A stretch of 12,982 nt of DNA from an uncultured Oscillospiraceae bacterium (GCA_900751035.1 CAADSF010000340.1:1-12982), one strand, 5' to 3'; counted from the first letter of the stretch, positions 5,734 through 12,070 are shown. Made by a program: numbers and translations. Notes: a model not told the origin generated them from the letters alone.

Positions 5734-7041
5734 ATGGAGACGGAGCGTTCGTACACAAAAAGCCCGATTTACAAACGTTGGTGGTATATTGTTCTGATAT
5801 TTATCTCTGTATTGTGCTCATTTATAAATTCCATAAAACCAGCGCTTTTTATATTCTTCAGCATCGTCGATTGTTTACTCATCGTCCCGATCCTGAAAAA
5901 TGTGTATACCAAGCGCAAGCTTAAAAATAAAAGCATATCCGCTTTCGATATAGCCTTGGCATTTGCAATTATCGCAATATACACCTTTGTGTCCGCCATT
6001 GTCATTGCCGCCTCCTATATTGGAGACGATTATTACGCTAATGCAGATAGCATCGGCACCACTTATCTTATGATTTCCGCCGGCGCTATCTTAATCAGCA
6101 TAGCTTGCGCCATCGGCGGTTCTGTTTCCGCGATCTCCCGCGATGGAATCAGAATTTTTACCTCGCCCCTCACGTACACCACAGAATCCATTAACGCTGA
6201 ACTCAGTCCCTCCCCAACGGCGCAAGAACCCACCGCAGCAGGTACTGACCCTGTCAAGCAACCGCCAGTTGTTCCAGACCGTTTTGCGTCACTCGTTCTG
6301 TCAAAAATACCGTTTGCCTACACCGCGAAAGCATCCAGCAACGTACCTGAAAACACACCGAAACGTACCCCAGCAGCGGAAAAAGCCCCTGAGGCAAGCA
6401 TCCACACCACCAAACAACTAAGCAAAGAACCCCATGCGCAAATCAGCAACGAACAATCCGATTTGGATATGATTCGCAAAATGGAATGTGATTTTCAAAA
6501 GAGTTACAAAACTGCATTCTCCCGCCTTTATAATCGTGATGACTGCCGCAGAACATTTGATGCGCTAAAGAAAAAATATAGTGATCCTTCCCTGCCTCTG
6601 GCAGTGCATGTTCGCTATGGGCAGCTCTGCGAGGAATATGCACCTAAATTTGCTTCTCCTAACCCGATGGGGAAAGTCGATCACATGGACGGACACCGCT
6701 TTGAAAATTATTGCGCCACCGTTTTGCAAAAGAACGGTTTTGTCAATGTGTCCGTGACACCGGGTTCCGGCGACCAGGGCGTTGATGTGATCGCTGAGAA
6801 AGAAGGCGTGCGCTATGCCGTCCAGTGTAAATGCTATTCTTCCGCGCTGGGGAACACGCCAGTGCAGGAAGTGTGCGCCGGTAAAAGTATGTACAACTGC
6901 CATGTTGGTGTTGTGATGACAAATAATTATTTTACCGCCGGTGCAAAGCAACTGGCCGAAAAGAACGGCATCTTGCTGTGGGATCGCGATAAGCTACAGC
7001 AGATGATCGACAGCGCGATCAGCGAAGAAAGCGCCGTGTGA
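5734..7041 (+). CDS. Membrane-anchored Mrr-type restriction endonuclease
   Basis: A 435-aa protein in two parts. The N-terminus has about four hydrophobic spans (near residues 18-31, 37-54, 74-96 and 111-131). A Pro/Ala/Thr-rich linker (about 150-235) leads to a helical region and then an Mrr_cat nuclease domain from about 318. The nuclease has HRFENY with Glu324, GDQGVDVIA with Asp351, and QCKCY with Gln364 and Lys366, the D-QxK pattern of Mrr enzymes, followed by GVVMTNNYFT and a closing LLWDRDKL strand. Mrr-like nucleases cut foreign or modified DNA. Start ATG has GGAGG seven bases upstream. AT-richer codons and position between repressor and integrase suggest a lysogenic cargo gene for defence. 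The target is unknown. Confidence 0.85.
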   Translation: METERSYTKSPIYKRWWYIVLIFISVLCSFINSIKPALFIFFSIVDCLLIVPILKNVYTKRKLKNKSISAFDIALAFAIIAIYTFVSAIVIAASYIGDDYYANADSIGTTYLMISAGAILISIACAIGGSVSAISRDGIRIFTSPLTYTTESINAELSPSPTAQEPTAAGTDPVKQPPVVPDRFASLVLSKIPFAYTAKASSNVPENTPKRTPAAEKAPEASIHTTKQLSKEPHAQISNEQSDLDMIRKMECDFQKSYKTAFSRLYNRDDCRRTFDALKKKYSDPSLPLAVHVRYGQLCEEYAPKFASPNPMGKVDHMDGHRFENYCATVLQKNGFVNVSVTPGSGDQGVDVIAEKEGVRYAVQCKCYSSALGNTPVQEVCAGKSMYNCHVGVVMTNNYFTAGAKQLAEKNGILLWDRDKLQQMIDSAISEESAV

Positions 7042-7056
7042 GGAGGCGTGGCACGC

Positions 7057-7218
7057 ATGCAGGCAGAAATCTATAGCGTCATGTACCGCCTGGTCCACAA
7101 ATACGGCTGGAATTGGGGCATCACGCGCGGCCTCATCAATCGCCGGTTCGGCACGAACTACACCGCCGATGAGCTGAAAGAGCTGTACAGGCAGCATTTC
7201 CTGACTAAGGGAGAATGA
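7057..7218 (+). CDS. 53-aa protein downstream of the Mrr-type nuclease
   Basis: A small basic protein with aromatic-rich helices (YRLVHKYGWNWGITRGLINR, then FGTNYTADELKELYRQHF). It starts at ATG 7057, ten bases after GGAGG and 15 bp past the nuclease stop, so both are probably on one message. It ends in TGA at 7216-7218. The composition is GC-richer than the nuclease. The latter half looks like a helix-turn-helix or small phage adaptor, but I do not recognise the family. It may modulate the nuclease or be an unrelated phage gene. Support comes from codon pattern, ribosome site and lack of competing frames. Confidence 0.5.
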   Translation: MQAEIYSVMYRLVHKYGWNWGITRGLINRRFGTNYTADELKELYRQHFLTKGE

Positions 7219-7243
7219 AGCGCCGTAAGTCAAATCTACGCCA

Positions 7244-7259
7244 AAAATGTAAACATTTT
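7244..7259. repeat. AT-rich palindrome upstream of the HigBA-type promoter
   Basis: AAAATGT and ACATTTT flank a two-base centre, 31 bp before the -35 at 7291. A 12-nt core (AAATGTAAACAT) recurs exactly at 9189-9200, on the -35 of the type III module promoter. It may be a protein-binding site, or chance in AT-rich DNA. Confidence 0.4.
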
Positions 7260-7290
7260 ATTCTATCCGCGAATTTTTTTATCATTTCTA

Positions 7291-7319
7291 TTGATATTAT
7301 TCTCTAAAAGTAATATTAT
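7291..7319 (+). promoter_or_regulatory. Promoter of the HigBA-type operon
   Basis: TTGATA (7291-7296), 17-bp spacer, TATTAT (7314-7319), 18 bp before the toxin start codon, giving a very short leader. No good ribosome site precedes ATG 7338, which would keep toxin synthesis low. Confidence 0.75.
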
Positions 7320-7337
7320 TGCGCTGAGGTACATAGA

Positions 7338-7745
7338 ATGAAAAGAGAAGAAGTGCTATCCTGGCTATGTGGCATACTCGGTGAACTTCTGTATACTCGT
7401 GAATTTTTTCAGGAGCTGGTTGAGCTGATTGCCGAAACCGGTATTGAAGGAAAGTTTTTCACTACATTTGTCCGGCAGCTACGAATGCTGACGTTGCTCG
7501 GTGCGCAAGCAGTACAGTCTAAGGAGTTTGAATCCATCGGCAACGGCCTGTTCAGTATGCACCTTACAGGCAACGGGTACAACATACGAGTGTTGTATTC
7601 GTTCCTGCAAAACCAACAGCCGATTCTTTTGTTATCCTTCTACGAGCGAGGAGGAAAGCGGAATACCGACTACACCAAGTATATTGAGCCAGCAAAAGCA
7701 CGCCTCGAAGAAGCCAGAAAGGGAGATAACCATGAAAACGCCTAA
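7338..7745 (+). CDS. HigB/RelE-like (Gp49-type) mRNA-interferase toxin
   Basis: A 135-aa protein that fits the phage-derived Gp49/HigB-like branch of RelE toxins, which cut mRNA on the ribosome. Residues about 42-112 carry the fold: VRQLRMLTLLGAQAVQSKEF, then GNGLFSMHLTG, then YNIRVLYSF and PILLLSFYERGGK, the expected strand order of an R-rich edge, core strands and a basic end. The C-terminus is a helix (TKYIEPAKARLEEARK). The start lacks a clear Shine-Dalgarno. Toxin precedes antitoxin, as in higBA, and overlaps it by 14 bases. It likely stabilises the element or acts in abortive defence. Family call is by motif order; catalytic residues are not assigned. Confidence 0.8.
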   Translation: MKREEVLSWLCGILGELLYTREFFQELVELIAETGIEGKFFTTFVRQLRMLTLLGAQAVQSKEFESIGNGLFSMHLTGNGYNIRVLYSFLQNQQPILLLSFYERGGKRNTDYTKYIEPAKARLEEARKGDNHENA

Positions 7746-8142
7746 CACCTACGCACTACTGGATGCGCTTTCAAAATCCATGTCCCCGGCCGCAATCATG
7801 CTCGCAGGACTACAGGGAGCAATCGCCGCAGAGATCTGCAAAAAGCGCTTTGATCTCCACATGAACCAAAAAGAATTCGCCGACTATATGGGCGTGTCTC
7901 AAAGCACCGTGTCGAAATGGGAGAAGGGCGAGACAAACTTCACGCTCAATACACTTTCCCAAATCGCTGATAAGCTGCAAATCCCAATGCAATGCCCGTT
8001 TGTCACTACTGCTCCGCCGCACTATAATCAGGGGCAAATCTTTCGTTTTGACGATTACAGACCGTGCGAATGGCACACTGAATCTTCCGAAGTCGCAGAG
8101 TTTAAAACTCTGGATGACGCGGATGAATTGATGCAAATGTAA
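7732..8142 (+). CDS. HigA-like XRE antitoxin
   Basis: A 136-aa protein whose start ATG (7732) lies inside the toxin gene, preceded by AAAGGGAG. The same frame is open further upstream (to 7501) but that part overlaps the toxin and has no start signal. The core XRE helix-turn-helix is at about residues 36-84: LHMNQKEFADYMGVSQSTVS, then KWEKGETNFTLNTLSQIADK. The C-terminal 50 residues (after about 86) are acidic and aromatic, suitable for wrapping the toxin. It should neutralise the upstream toxin and repress the operon promoter at 7291. The pairing with HigB is by context, and convincing. Confidence 0.85.
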   Translation: MKTPNTYALLDALSKSMSPAAIMLAGLQGAIAAEICKKRFDLHMNQKEFADYMGVSQSTVSKWEKGETNFTLNTLSQIADKLQIPMQCPFVTTAPPHYNQGQIFRFDDYRPCEWHTESSEVAEFKTLDDADELMQM

Positions 8143-8156
8143 TAATGGAGGTAGCT

Positions 8157-8405
8157 ATGTATCAGTACGCAAACGGCTTTAGCTGTGCTCTCAGCGGAAA
8201 TGGCAACGAATTTGTGCTTTGCTTCGCACAACAGTGTCCCAGTTTCGACGGCACAGGTAAACTCGACAAAGTCACAAAGGAGCCTGTCGCCTCTCTTATT
8301 ATGAGCGCCGACAAGGCCAAAGAGCTTGCACGCGCTATCGAAACGCTTTGCAGCGCCGTCCTGCCAGGTGAAGATGCAATTCCCACGGTACCGGATATCA
8401 AATGA
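8157..8405 (+). CDS. Third gene of the HigBA-type operon, possibly DUF3467-like
   Basis: An 82-aa protein starting at ATG 8157, where GGAGGT is five bases upstream. The in-frame ATG at 8145 contains the ribosome site and is rejected. Strand-like segments (FSCALSGNGNEFVLCFAQQC) are followed by EPVASLIMSADKAKELARAI, which resembles the VVMSPxHAK helix seen in DUF3467-type proteins of bacteria and phages. That similarity is loose. It lies 14 bp after the antitoxin with no promoter between, so it is likely co-transcribed. It may be an accessory chaperone-like factor or a passenger. Expression support is good; family support is weak. Confidence 0.6.
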   Translation: MYQYANGFSCALSGNGNEFVLCFAQQCPSFDGTGKLDKVTKEPVASLIMSADKAKELARAIETLCSAVLPGEDAIPTVPDIK

Positions 8406-8409
8406 GAAT

Positions 8410-8434
8410 TGCCCCGGTGCAACGCACCGGGGCA
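8410..8434. terminator. GC-rich palindrome between convergent TA modules
   Basis: A perfect 11-bp stem (TGCCCCGGTGC / GCACCGGGGCA) with a 3-nt loop, five bases after the stop of the gene at 8157. There is no good T tract on either side. Its place between two convergent genes suggests a two-way stop or message-protecting hairpin. Confidence 0.55.
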
Positions 8435-8463
8435 GCAAATATGTGGGCAGTCACTGGGCCCAT

Positions 8464-8949
8464 TTATTTTGTTGTTGCTACTCTATCTGATATCAGTTTT
8501 TGCTTAATTCCCATGATATCGTTGCGGCTGTATGTTACGCCCTGTTCTACCAGCCGAAGATATTTCGTGGCCTTTCTGCGAAGCGTAGTATTGAGTGCTT
8601 TGTTCTTGCTGACATAATGGTAAGCGCTGATTCTGTATGGCGCTTTTATGTATCGTTCATCAATCGGGAACATGTCTCCAATCAGAAACACTCGCTCCTT
8701 CGAAGCGACCAATCCAATATGATAATAGATACACTTACCTACGCCGCGCTTTTTCTCTTCTTTCGCAATTTTTCTTTTATAATTATCAACTTGTGAACTG
8801 ATTGGAATCACCCAATCCACACCGTCGGTATCTTGAAACAGATAATAGTACGGCCTTCCTTCCTGCTTATTGTCAACCCAGTATCCGTTCCCAAATTCGG
8901 TGAAGTATCGGTCTTTAACCGTATAAAGGCCATGCGCAACCAACTGCAT
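8464..8949 (-). CDS. ToxN/CptN-like endoribonuclease toxin of a candidate type III TA system
   Basis: A 161-aa protein. The segment GRPYYYLF (31-38), strand VDWVIPISSQ (44-53) and the later strand RVFLIGDMFPI (86-96) follow the layout of ToxN/AbiQ/CptN toxins: an RPYxxx strand, a P-(L/I)-S/T-S turn and an (L/I)xxMxP strand, then C-terminal helices. These toxins cut RNA and are silenced by repeats in a small RNA made just upstream. Exactly such a repeat region with promoter and hairpin lies upstream here, which supports the call more than the protein alone. The ATG at 8949 has GAGGAG eight bases upstream. Codon use is AT-rich, unlike the neighbouring phage genes. Without a search I cannot separate the ToxN and CptN subgroups. 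Confidence 0.6.
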   Translation of the reverse strand: MQLVAHGLYTVKDRYFTEFGNGYWVDNKQEGRPYYYLFQDTDGVDWVIPISSQVDNYKRKIAKEEKKRGVGKCIYYHIGLVASKERVFLIGDMFPIDERYIKAPYRISAYHYVSKNKALNTTLRRKATKYLRLVEQGVTYSRNDIMGIKQKLISDRVATTK

Positions 8950-8974
8950 AGGCTTCTCCTCTGTCTATAATGCA

Positions 8975-9003
8975 GAAGCCCCCCGCTTTCTGCAGAGGGC
9001 TTC
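8975..9003 (-). terminator. Hairpin between the RNA repeats and the toxin gene
   Basis: Leftward, GAAGCCC and GGGCTTC flank a variable loop, with one extra C:G and one wobble, giving about nine pairs. It is followed by TGCATTATAG, a poor T tract, so partial read-through into the toxin gene is expected. This is the usual place of the attenuating terminator in type III modules. Confidence 0.5.
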
Positions 9004-9007
9004 GTGT

Positions 9008-9099
9008 GTTGCAAGCCTGCACTTGTATGCCGCACGCAGGCGGGCGGCAATCGTAAGCAAGTCGCACTCTTATTGGCCGCTGGCGACAGGCGGCAGTTG
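9008..9099 (-). repeat. Two 46-nt imperfect tandem repeats (candidate antitoxin units)
   Basis: Unit 1 (9099-9054) and unit 2 (9053-9008) share ordered blocks: TGCCGCC, then GCGGC, then AGTGC, then CTTGC, at nearly the same spacing. In each unit GCCGC and GCGGC can pair as a 5-6 bp stem across a 9-10 nt loop, although the loop sequences differ. Overall identity is moderate, so this is not a recent duplication. Confidence 0.55.
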
Positions 9100-9142
9100 C
9101 GGGTGGACGCGAGATGACGAAACATGTGTTTCTTATCTTGCA

Positions 9143-9197
9143 TAGGATGATAAACATCCTACGGTTATATTCTATGCTTTTTTCACGGAAATGTAAA
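9143..9197 (-). promoter_or_regulatory. Promoter and start-site hairpin of the type III module
   Basis: Leftward TTTACA (9197-9192), 17-bp spacer, TAGAAT (9174-9169). The -35 is embedded in ATGTAAACAT. A 7-bp inverted repeat (9143-9161) begins at the predicted start site and could be an operator or the 5' end of the RNA. Confidence 0.65.
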
Positions 9198-9525
9198 CAT
9201 CTAATTGCACATAATTTACTATCTTTGGTTGTCTAACTTTAACAAATATGTGCATTTTTGCACTTGACTGCTCGCTCTCTTTACTCCTTGCAAGCATCTA
9301 TTCCTTTCCCCGGTGCAGTGCTCTAGGGAAACAGTTAAATTTCAAAATCAAGCGTTTTTGTAATTCAACATTTCATCGCACTGTTATCTTTACAAATTTC
9401 CGAACATTTCATTCTTATACAAAACCGCCCCGGTGCTGCAACACCAGGACGGTCAGAGTAGAAACCCACCAATACGTCAATAAAGGGAGCCGTCTACCCT
9501 TTTATGATACCATAGGAGGACACCA
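9198..9525. other. AT-rich intergenic region before the integrase
   Basis: No credible gene lies in this stretch. It holds an imperfect 12-bp hairpin (9424-9453), GC-rich, followed on the minus strand by TTTTG, which could stop leftward transcription. A weak AAAGGG/CCCTTT hairpin lies at about 9483-9502 and the integrase ribosome site AGGAGG just before 9526. No clear integrase promoter could be picked. Phage att-arm sites may be here but none is recognised. Confidence 0.45.
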
Positions 9526-10626
9526 ATGGCAAGAAAAAGGACAAAATACACGCTGCGCAAAGATGGCCGCATCGTCCTGTCTGACACCATCAATGGCGAG
9601 CGGAAGTATTTCTACGGGAAAACCGACAAAGAAGTCGAGCAAAAGCGTGACGACTATATCCGCGAATTGGAGAAACACGCGAACAATGCCGCAGACAATG
9701 GCCGTACATTCGAGGCCGTCGCCGATGAATGGTGGGAGCAGTGCGAACCGCGCCTGTCTCCGAATACCGTATGCGGTTACAGAACGGCGAAAAACCGCGC
9801 CGTGGACGCTTTCGGCAATCAGTATGTTGCGGACATCACCGGTCACCAGATCGTTGTCTTCCTGCAGCGCTTCGCCGCGCGCGGCTACTCTCAGAAGGTC
9901 ATCAATAATACTAAGTCTGTGATCCGGCAGATTCTGAACTATGCCTTTCTCTGCGGCGATATCGACGCAAACCCCTGCATCGGAATCCCGACACCAAAGG
10001 GCAACCCGCGCGTACCCAGAAAGCCGACTCCGCCGGACGATCTGCAGAAAATCGAAGAATCCAAGACAGAGAGCCTGTTCGCACGAATGTCGTATTTCAT
10101 GGCGTACACGGGGGCACGTCGCGGAGAAGCCGCTGCGCTGAAGCAAAAAGATATTGACCTCACTACGCGAACTGCGCGCGTCGCGCGTGCCGTTGCATAT
10201 TCCGACACACGAAAGCCGGTTCTCAAAGCCCCTAAGACCGAAGCCGGCGTGCGCTACCTCGACCTGCCGGATAACGTTATCGAGATCCTGCCGCACTATG
10301 ACGACCCGGAGACATTCATCTTCTTCCCGGACGGCTTGCCGACAAAAACGGAGTTGGAATCCGGCCTGAAAAAATACCAGCAGAGCCACGGCATCCAATC
10401 GACCGCACACCAGCTCCGACATGCATACGCCTCCATGCTGCACAGCGCGAATATCGACGTCAAGGATGCGCAATACCTGCTCGGGCACTCCACCGTCGCA
10501 ATGACGCAGGACATCTACACCGACCTGGAGGACAAGCGTAAACAGCAGGTACACAACAAGGTCAACCGGTACGTAAAACGCAGCAGAAAGTTGTCAAAAG
10601 TGTTGTCAGAAAGTGATAAGCACTGA
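9526..10626 (+). CDS. int: Tyrosine recombinase (phage integrase)
   Basis: A 366-aa integrase that inserts and excises the element. The first 50 residues are a basic arm-binding domain with a beta-rich start (GRIVLSDTINGERKYFYGKT). The core-binding SAM-like domain spans about 60-150. The catalytic domain follows, with Arg198 in TGARRGE, Lys237 in the beta-hairpin PKTEAG, His295 and Arg298 in HQLRHA, His321 in LLGHS and nucleophile Tyr331 in QDIYTDL, so the full set is present. The start has AGGAGG six bases upstream. It is transcribed toward the attachment site, 15-30 bp from a tRNA 3'-end fragment, as usual for tRNA-targeting integrases. Length and motifs suggest an active enzyme. Confidence 0.95.
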   Translation: MARKRTKYTLRKDGRIVLSDTINGERKYFYGKTDKEVEQKRDDYIRELEKHANNAADNGRTFEAVADEWWEQCEPRLSPNTVCGYRTAKNRAVDAFGNQYVADITGHQIVVFLQRFAARGYSQKVINNTKSVIRQILNYAFLCGDIDANPCIGIPTPKGNPRVPRKPTPPDDLQKIEESKTESLFARMSYFMAYTGARRGEAAALKQKDIDLTTRTARVARAVAYSDTRKPVLKAPKTEAGVRYLDLPDNVIEILPHYDDPETFIFFPDGLPTKTELESGLKKYQQSHGIQSTAHQLRHAYASMLHSANIDVKDAQYLLGHSTVAMTQDIYTDLEDKRKQQVHNKVNRYVKRSRKLSKVLSESDKH

Positions 10627-10640
10627 AAACACGTGATTCT

Positions 10641-10674
10641 ATTGGGGTTCGAATCCCCGCTGGAGCACCAAAAA
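10641..10674 (+). other. Attachment site (attR) containing a tRNA 3'-end fragment
   Basis: GGGGTTCGAATCCCC is a tRNA T-arm, followed by an acceptor strand ending in GAGCACCA, but the upstream half of a tRNA is missing. It lies 14 bp past the integrase stop. The matching 5' acceptor strand would read about GCTCCAG; a threonine tRNA is possible but unproven. The intact tRNA is expected at the other end of the element, outside the window. Confidence 0.8.
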
Positions 10675-10709
10675 ATATTCCCTCGCCTTTTGGCGGGGGA
10701 ATATTTTTT
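10671..10709 (+). terminator. Strong terminator directly after the tRNA 3' end
   Basis: A 17-bp stem with one wobble, a TTTT loop, A-rich before and six Ts after. It starts at the base after CCA, as expected of the tRNA gene's own terminator on the chromosome side of the junction, and it may work in both directions. Confidence 0.9.
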
Positions 10710-10751
10710 CCGGTCGCTCCCGGGGAGTCGAAGTTTATCCCCGTCAGGGGA

Positions 10752-10774
10752 AATCCCCGCTGGAGCACCAAAAA
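10752..10774 (+). repeat. Second copy of the att core, 100 bp downstream
   Basis: A 23-nt exact direct repeat of 10652-10674, from AATCCCC through GAGCACCA into four As. The T-loop before it is broken (GGGGAAATCCCC), so it is not a working tRNA end. It looks like the scar of an earlier integration event or a second att site. Confidence 0.8.
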
Positions 10775-10792
10775 TCTTTCATCTCAAAAGGA

Positions 10793-10821
10793 TGGACTTT
10801 CCACCGCACCCGTGATAAAAT
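10793..10821 (+). promoter_or_regulatory. Promoter of the HsdR-N-type nuclease gene
   Basis: TGGACT (10793-10798), 17-bp spacer, TAAAAT (10816-10821), about 40 bp before the start codon. The -35 matches consensus in four positions and the -10 in five. Confidence 0.55.
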
Positions 10822-10868
10822 TGAATAAACAGTCGAAAAAATCAAATACAGGAAAGTGAGTGCGTATT

Positions 10869-11957
10869 ATGGATTTTATAGACCAGCTCAAACAATTTGC
10901 TAAGCGTGTGGACACTCTGAAAGACTCTATCCAGACAGAGGAAGCCACAAAAACCGCCATTATAATGCCGTTTTTCTCTATGCTTGGCTATGATGTTTTT
11001 AATCCGCAGGAATTCGTTCCAGAGTACACTGCAGATGTAGGCATTAAAAAGGGTGAAAAAGTCGATTATGCCATCATGAAGGACGACGCACCTGTCATCC
11101 TAATTGAATGTAAATCCATATCTGAAAATCTGGAGCGTCATGACTCTCAGCTTTTCCGCTATTTCGGCACAACGGATGCAAAATTTGCAATTCTAACAAA
11201 CGGTCTCATCTATCGCTTCTTTACCGATCTGGATAATCCCAACAAGATGGATAGTGATCCGTTTTTGAGCATCAACATTCTCGATATTCGTGAAAATCAG
11301 GTGCGTGAGCTTAAAAAATTCTGCAAATCAGAATTCGATATTGATTCCATTTTCAGCACTGCATCGGAACTGAAGTATGTACACGAGTTTAAAAACCAAT
11401 TTGCGGAGCAGGTAGAAAATCCGTCCGACGAACTGACGCGGCTTTTCCTGCAAGGCTGCTACACCGGCCAGAAAACGCAGGCTGTTATTGAAAAATTCCG
11501 CCCTCTCCTGAAAAAAGCGCTCAATGATTACATCAGTGAGACAATGAACGATAAAATCAAAAGCGCTCTCGGCGGCTCTGGCGGCAGCGTTTCCGTCTCT
11601 GACAAGTCCACAGTGGAAGCGGCAAGTACAGAAAAAGATGCGGATACTCCTGACAGCAGCGAATTGAAAATCGTGACAACAGAAGAAGAACTGGAAGCCT
11701 ATTTCATCATCAAAAGTCTGCTGAAAGACGTCGTTGACCTGCAAGACATTACATACAAGGACACAGAGTCCTATATCAATATTCTTTACAAGAAGAATAC
11801 CCGCAAATGGATTTGCCGCTTAAAACTCACCGACACAGTGAAAACGCTGATTGTACCAGACGAGGAGAAAAAGGGCCAAAAATTCAACTTGACAAGTGTA
11901 TATGATCTGGAACAATACAGTGACCTGCTGCACAAAACATTGGCTCGTTATATGTGA
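10869..11957 (+). CDS. Solo nuclease with type I restriction HsdR N-terminal domain
   Basis: A 362-aa protein. Its first 150 residues are the HsdR_N-type PD-(D/E)xK nuclease: helix MDFIDQLKQFAKRV, conserved QTEEATK (22-28), IIMPFFSMLGYDVFNP (31-46), then KVDYAIM with Asp66 and LIECKS with Glu80 and Lys82, then FGTTDAKFAILTNG. No helicase motor follows, unlike full HsdR. A helical middle and a Gly/Ser-rich linker (about 235-260) lead to a C-terminal domain (ITYKDTESYINILYKKNTRK) I cannot name. ATG at 10869 is the family-like start; GTG 10860 is a possible in-frame alternative with AGGA upstream. It stands alone, with its own promoter and terminator, beyond the att sites. Solo HsdR_N proteins are widespread; defence is likely but unproven. 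Confidence 0.85.
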   Translation: MDFIDQLKQFAKRVDTLKDSIQTEEATKTAIIMPFFSMLGYDVFNPQEFVPEYTADVGIKKGEKVDYAIMKDDAPVILIECKSISENLERHDSQLFRYFGTTDAKFAILTNGLIYRFFTDLDNPNKMDSDPFLSINILDIRENQVRELKKFCKSEFDIDSIFSTASELKYVHEFKNQFAEQVENPSDELTRLFLQGCYTGQKTQAVIEKFRPLLKKALNDYISETMNDKIKSALGGSGGSVSVSDKSTVEAASTEKDADTPDSSELKIVTTEEELEAYFIIKSLLKDVVDLQDITYKDTESYINILYKKNTRKWICRLKLTDTVKTLIVPDEEKKGQKFNLTSVYDLEQYSDLLHKTLARYM

Positions 11958-11967
11958 TTCCAGCACA

Positions 11968-11999
11968 AAAAGAGGGATGCAAAATTGCATCCCTCTTTT
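11968..11999. terminator. Terminator of the HsdR-N-type gene
   Basis: A perfect 15-bp stem (AAAAGAGGGATGCAA and its complement) with a two-base centre, flanked by As and Ts, 11 bp after the stop codon. Near-symmetric, so probably bidirectional. Confidence 0.85.
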
Positions 12000-12008
12000 C
12001 AGCCGCAC

Positions 12009-12037
12009 TTGCCATCCCGCCAAAATGCACGTATAAT
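12009..12037 (+). promoter_or_regulatory. Promoter of the aldolase gene
   Basis: TTGCCA (12009-12014), 17-bp spacer, perfect TATAAT (12032-12037), 33 bp before the start codon. It lies just after the preceding terminator, so the aldolase is a separate unit. Confidence 0.8.
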
Positions 12038-12070
12038 CGGGCCATTGAGACAAGACGAGGAGGAATCCGC

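Larger units (their letters stand above)
8975..9162 (-). ncRNA. Predicted antitoxin RNA precursor of the type III module
   Basis: The leftward promoter at 9197-9169 predicts a transcript from about 9162. It begins with a 7-bp hairpin (TAGGATG/CATCCTA, 9161-9143), passes an unstructured stretch, then two 46-nt imperfect tandem units (9099-9054 and 9053-9008), and ends at the hairpin 9003-8975 just before the toxin gene. No convincing open frame with a ribosome site lies in it. Each repeat could be cut out by the toxin and fold to inhibit it, as known for ToxI/CptI RNAs. The RNA and its role are predicted from layout. Confidence 0.5.

Noticed and set aside
7501..7731. N-terminal extension of the HigA-like antitoxin within the toxin gene
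   Set aside because: The extension is just the toxin gene read in another frame, and the ribosome site and ATG at 7732 fit the normal antitoxin start.
9008..9099. CRISPR array
   Set aside because: The two 46-nt units abut without spacers and are too diverged; they fit tandem RNA antitoxin units better.
9248..9922. Rightward frame starting before the integrase
   Set aside because: It overlaps the integrase in another frame, has no ribosome site and shows no recognisable domain.
9502..10554. Long leftward open frame (350 codons) opposite the integrase
   Set aside because: It mirrors the complete integrase, lacks a ribosome site and family motifs, and is a product of the GC-rich codon pattern on the other strand.
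10641..10670. Complete tRNA gene
   Set aside because: Only the T-arm and acceptor 3' end are present; no anticodon or D-arm can be found upstream.
10562..10771. Leftward 69-codon frame across the att region
   Set aside because: It spans the tRNA fragment, terminator and att cores; frames with this type of sequence arise often as artefacts at tRNA ends.
11958..11972. Third att core copy after the HsdR-N gene (AGCACAAAAA)
   Set aside because: Only a short CAGCAC-A-run similarity with no T-arm; likely chance, though it would have bracketed the nuclease gene.
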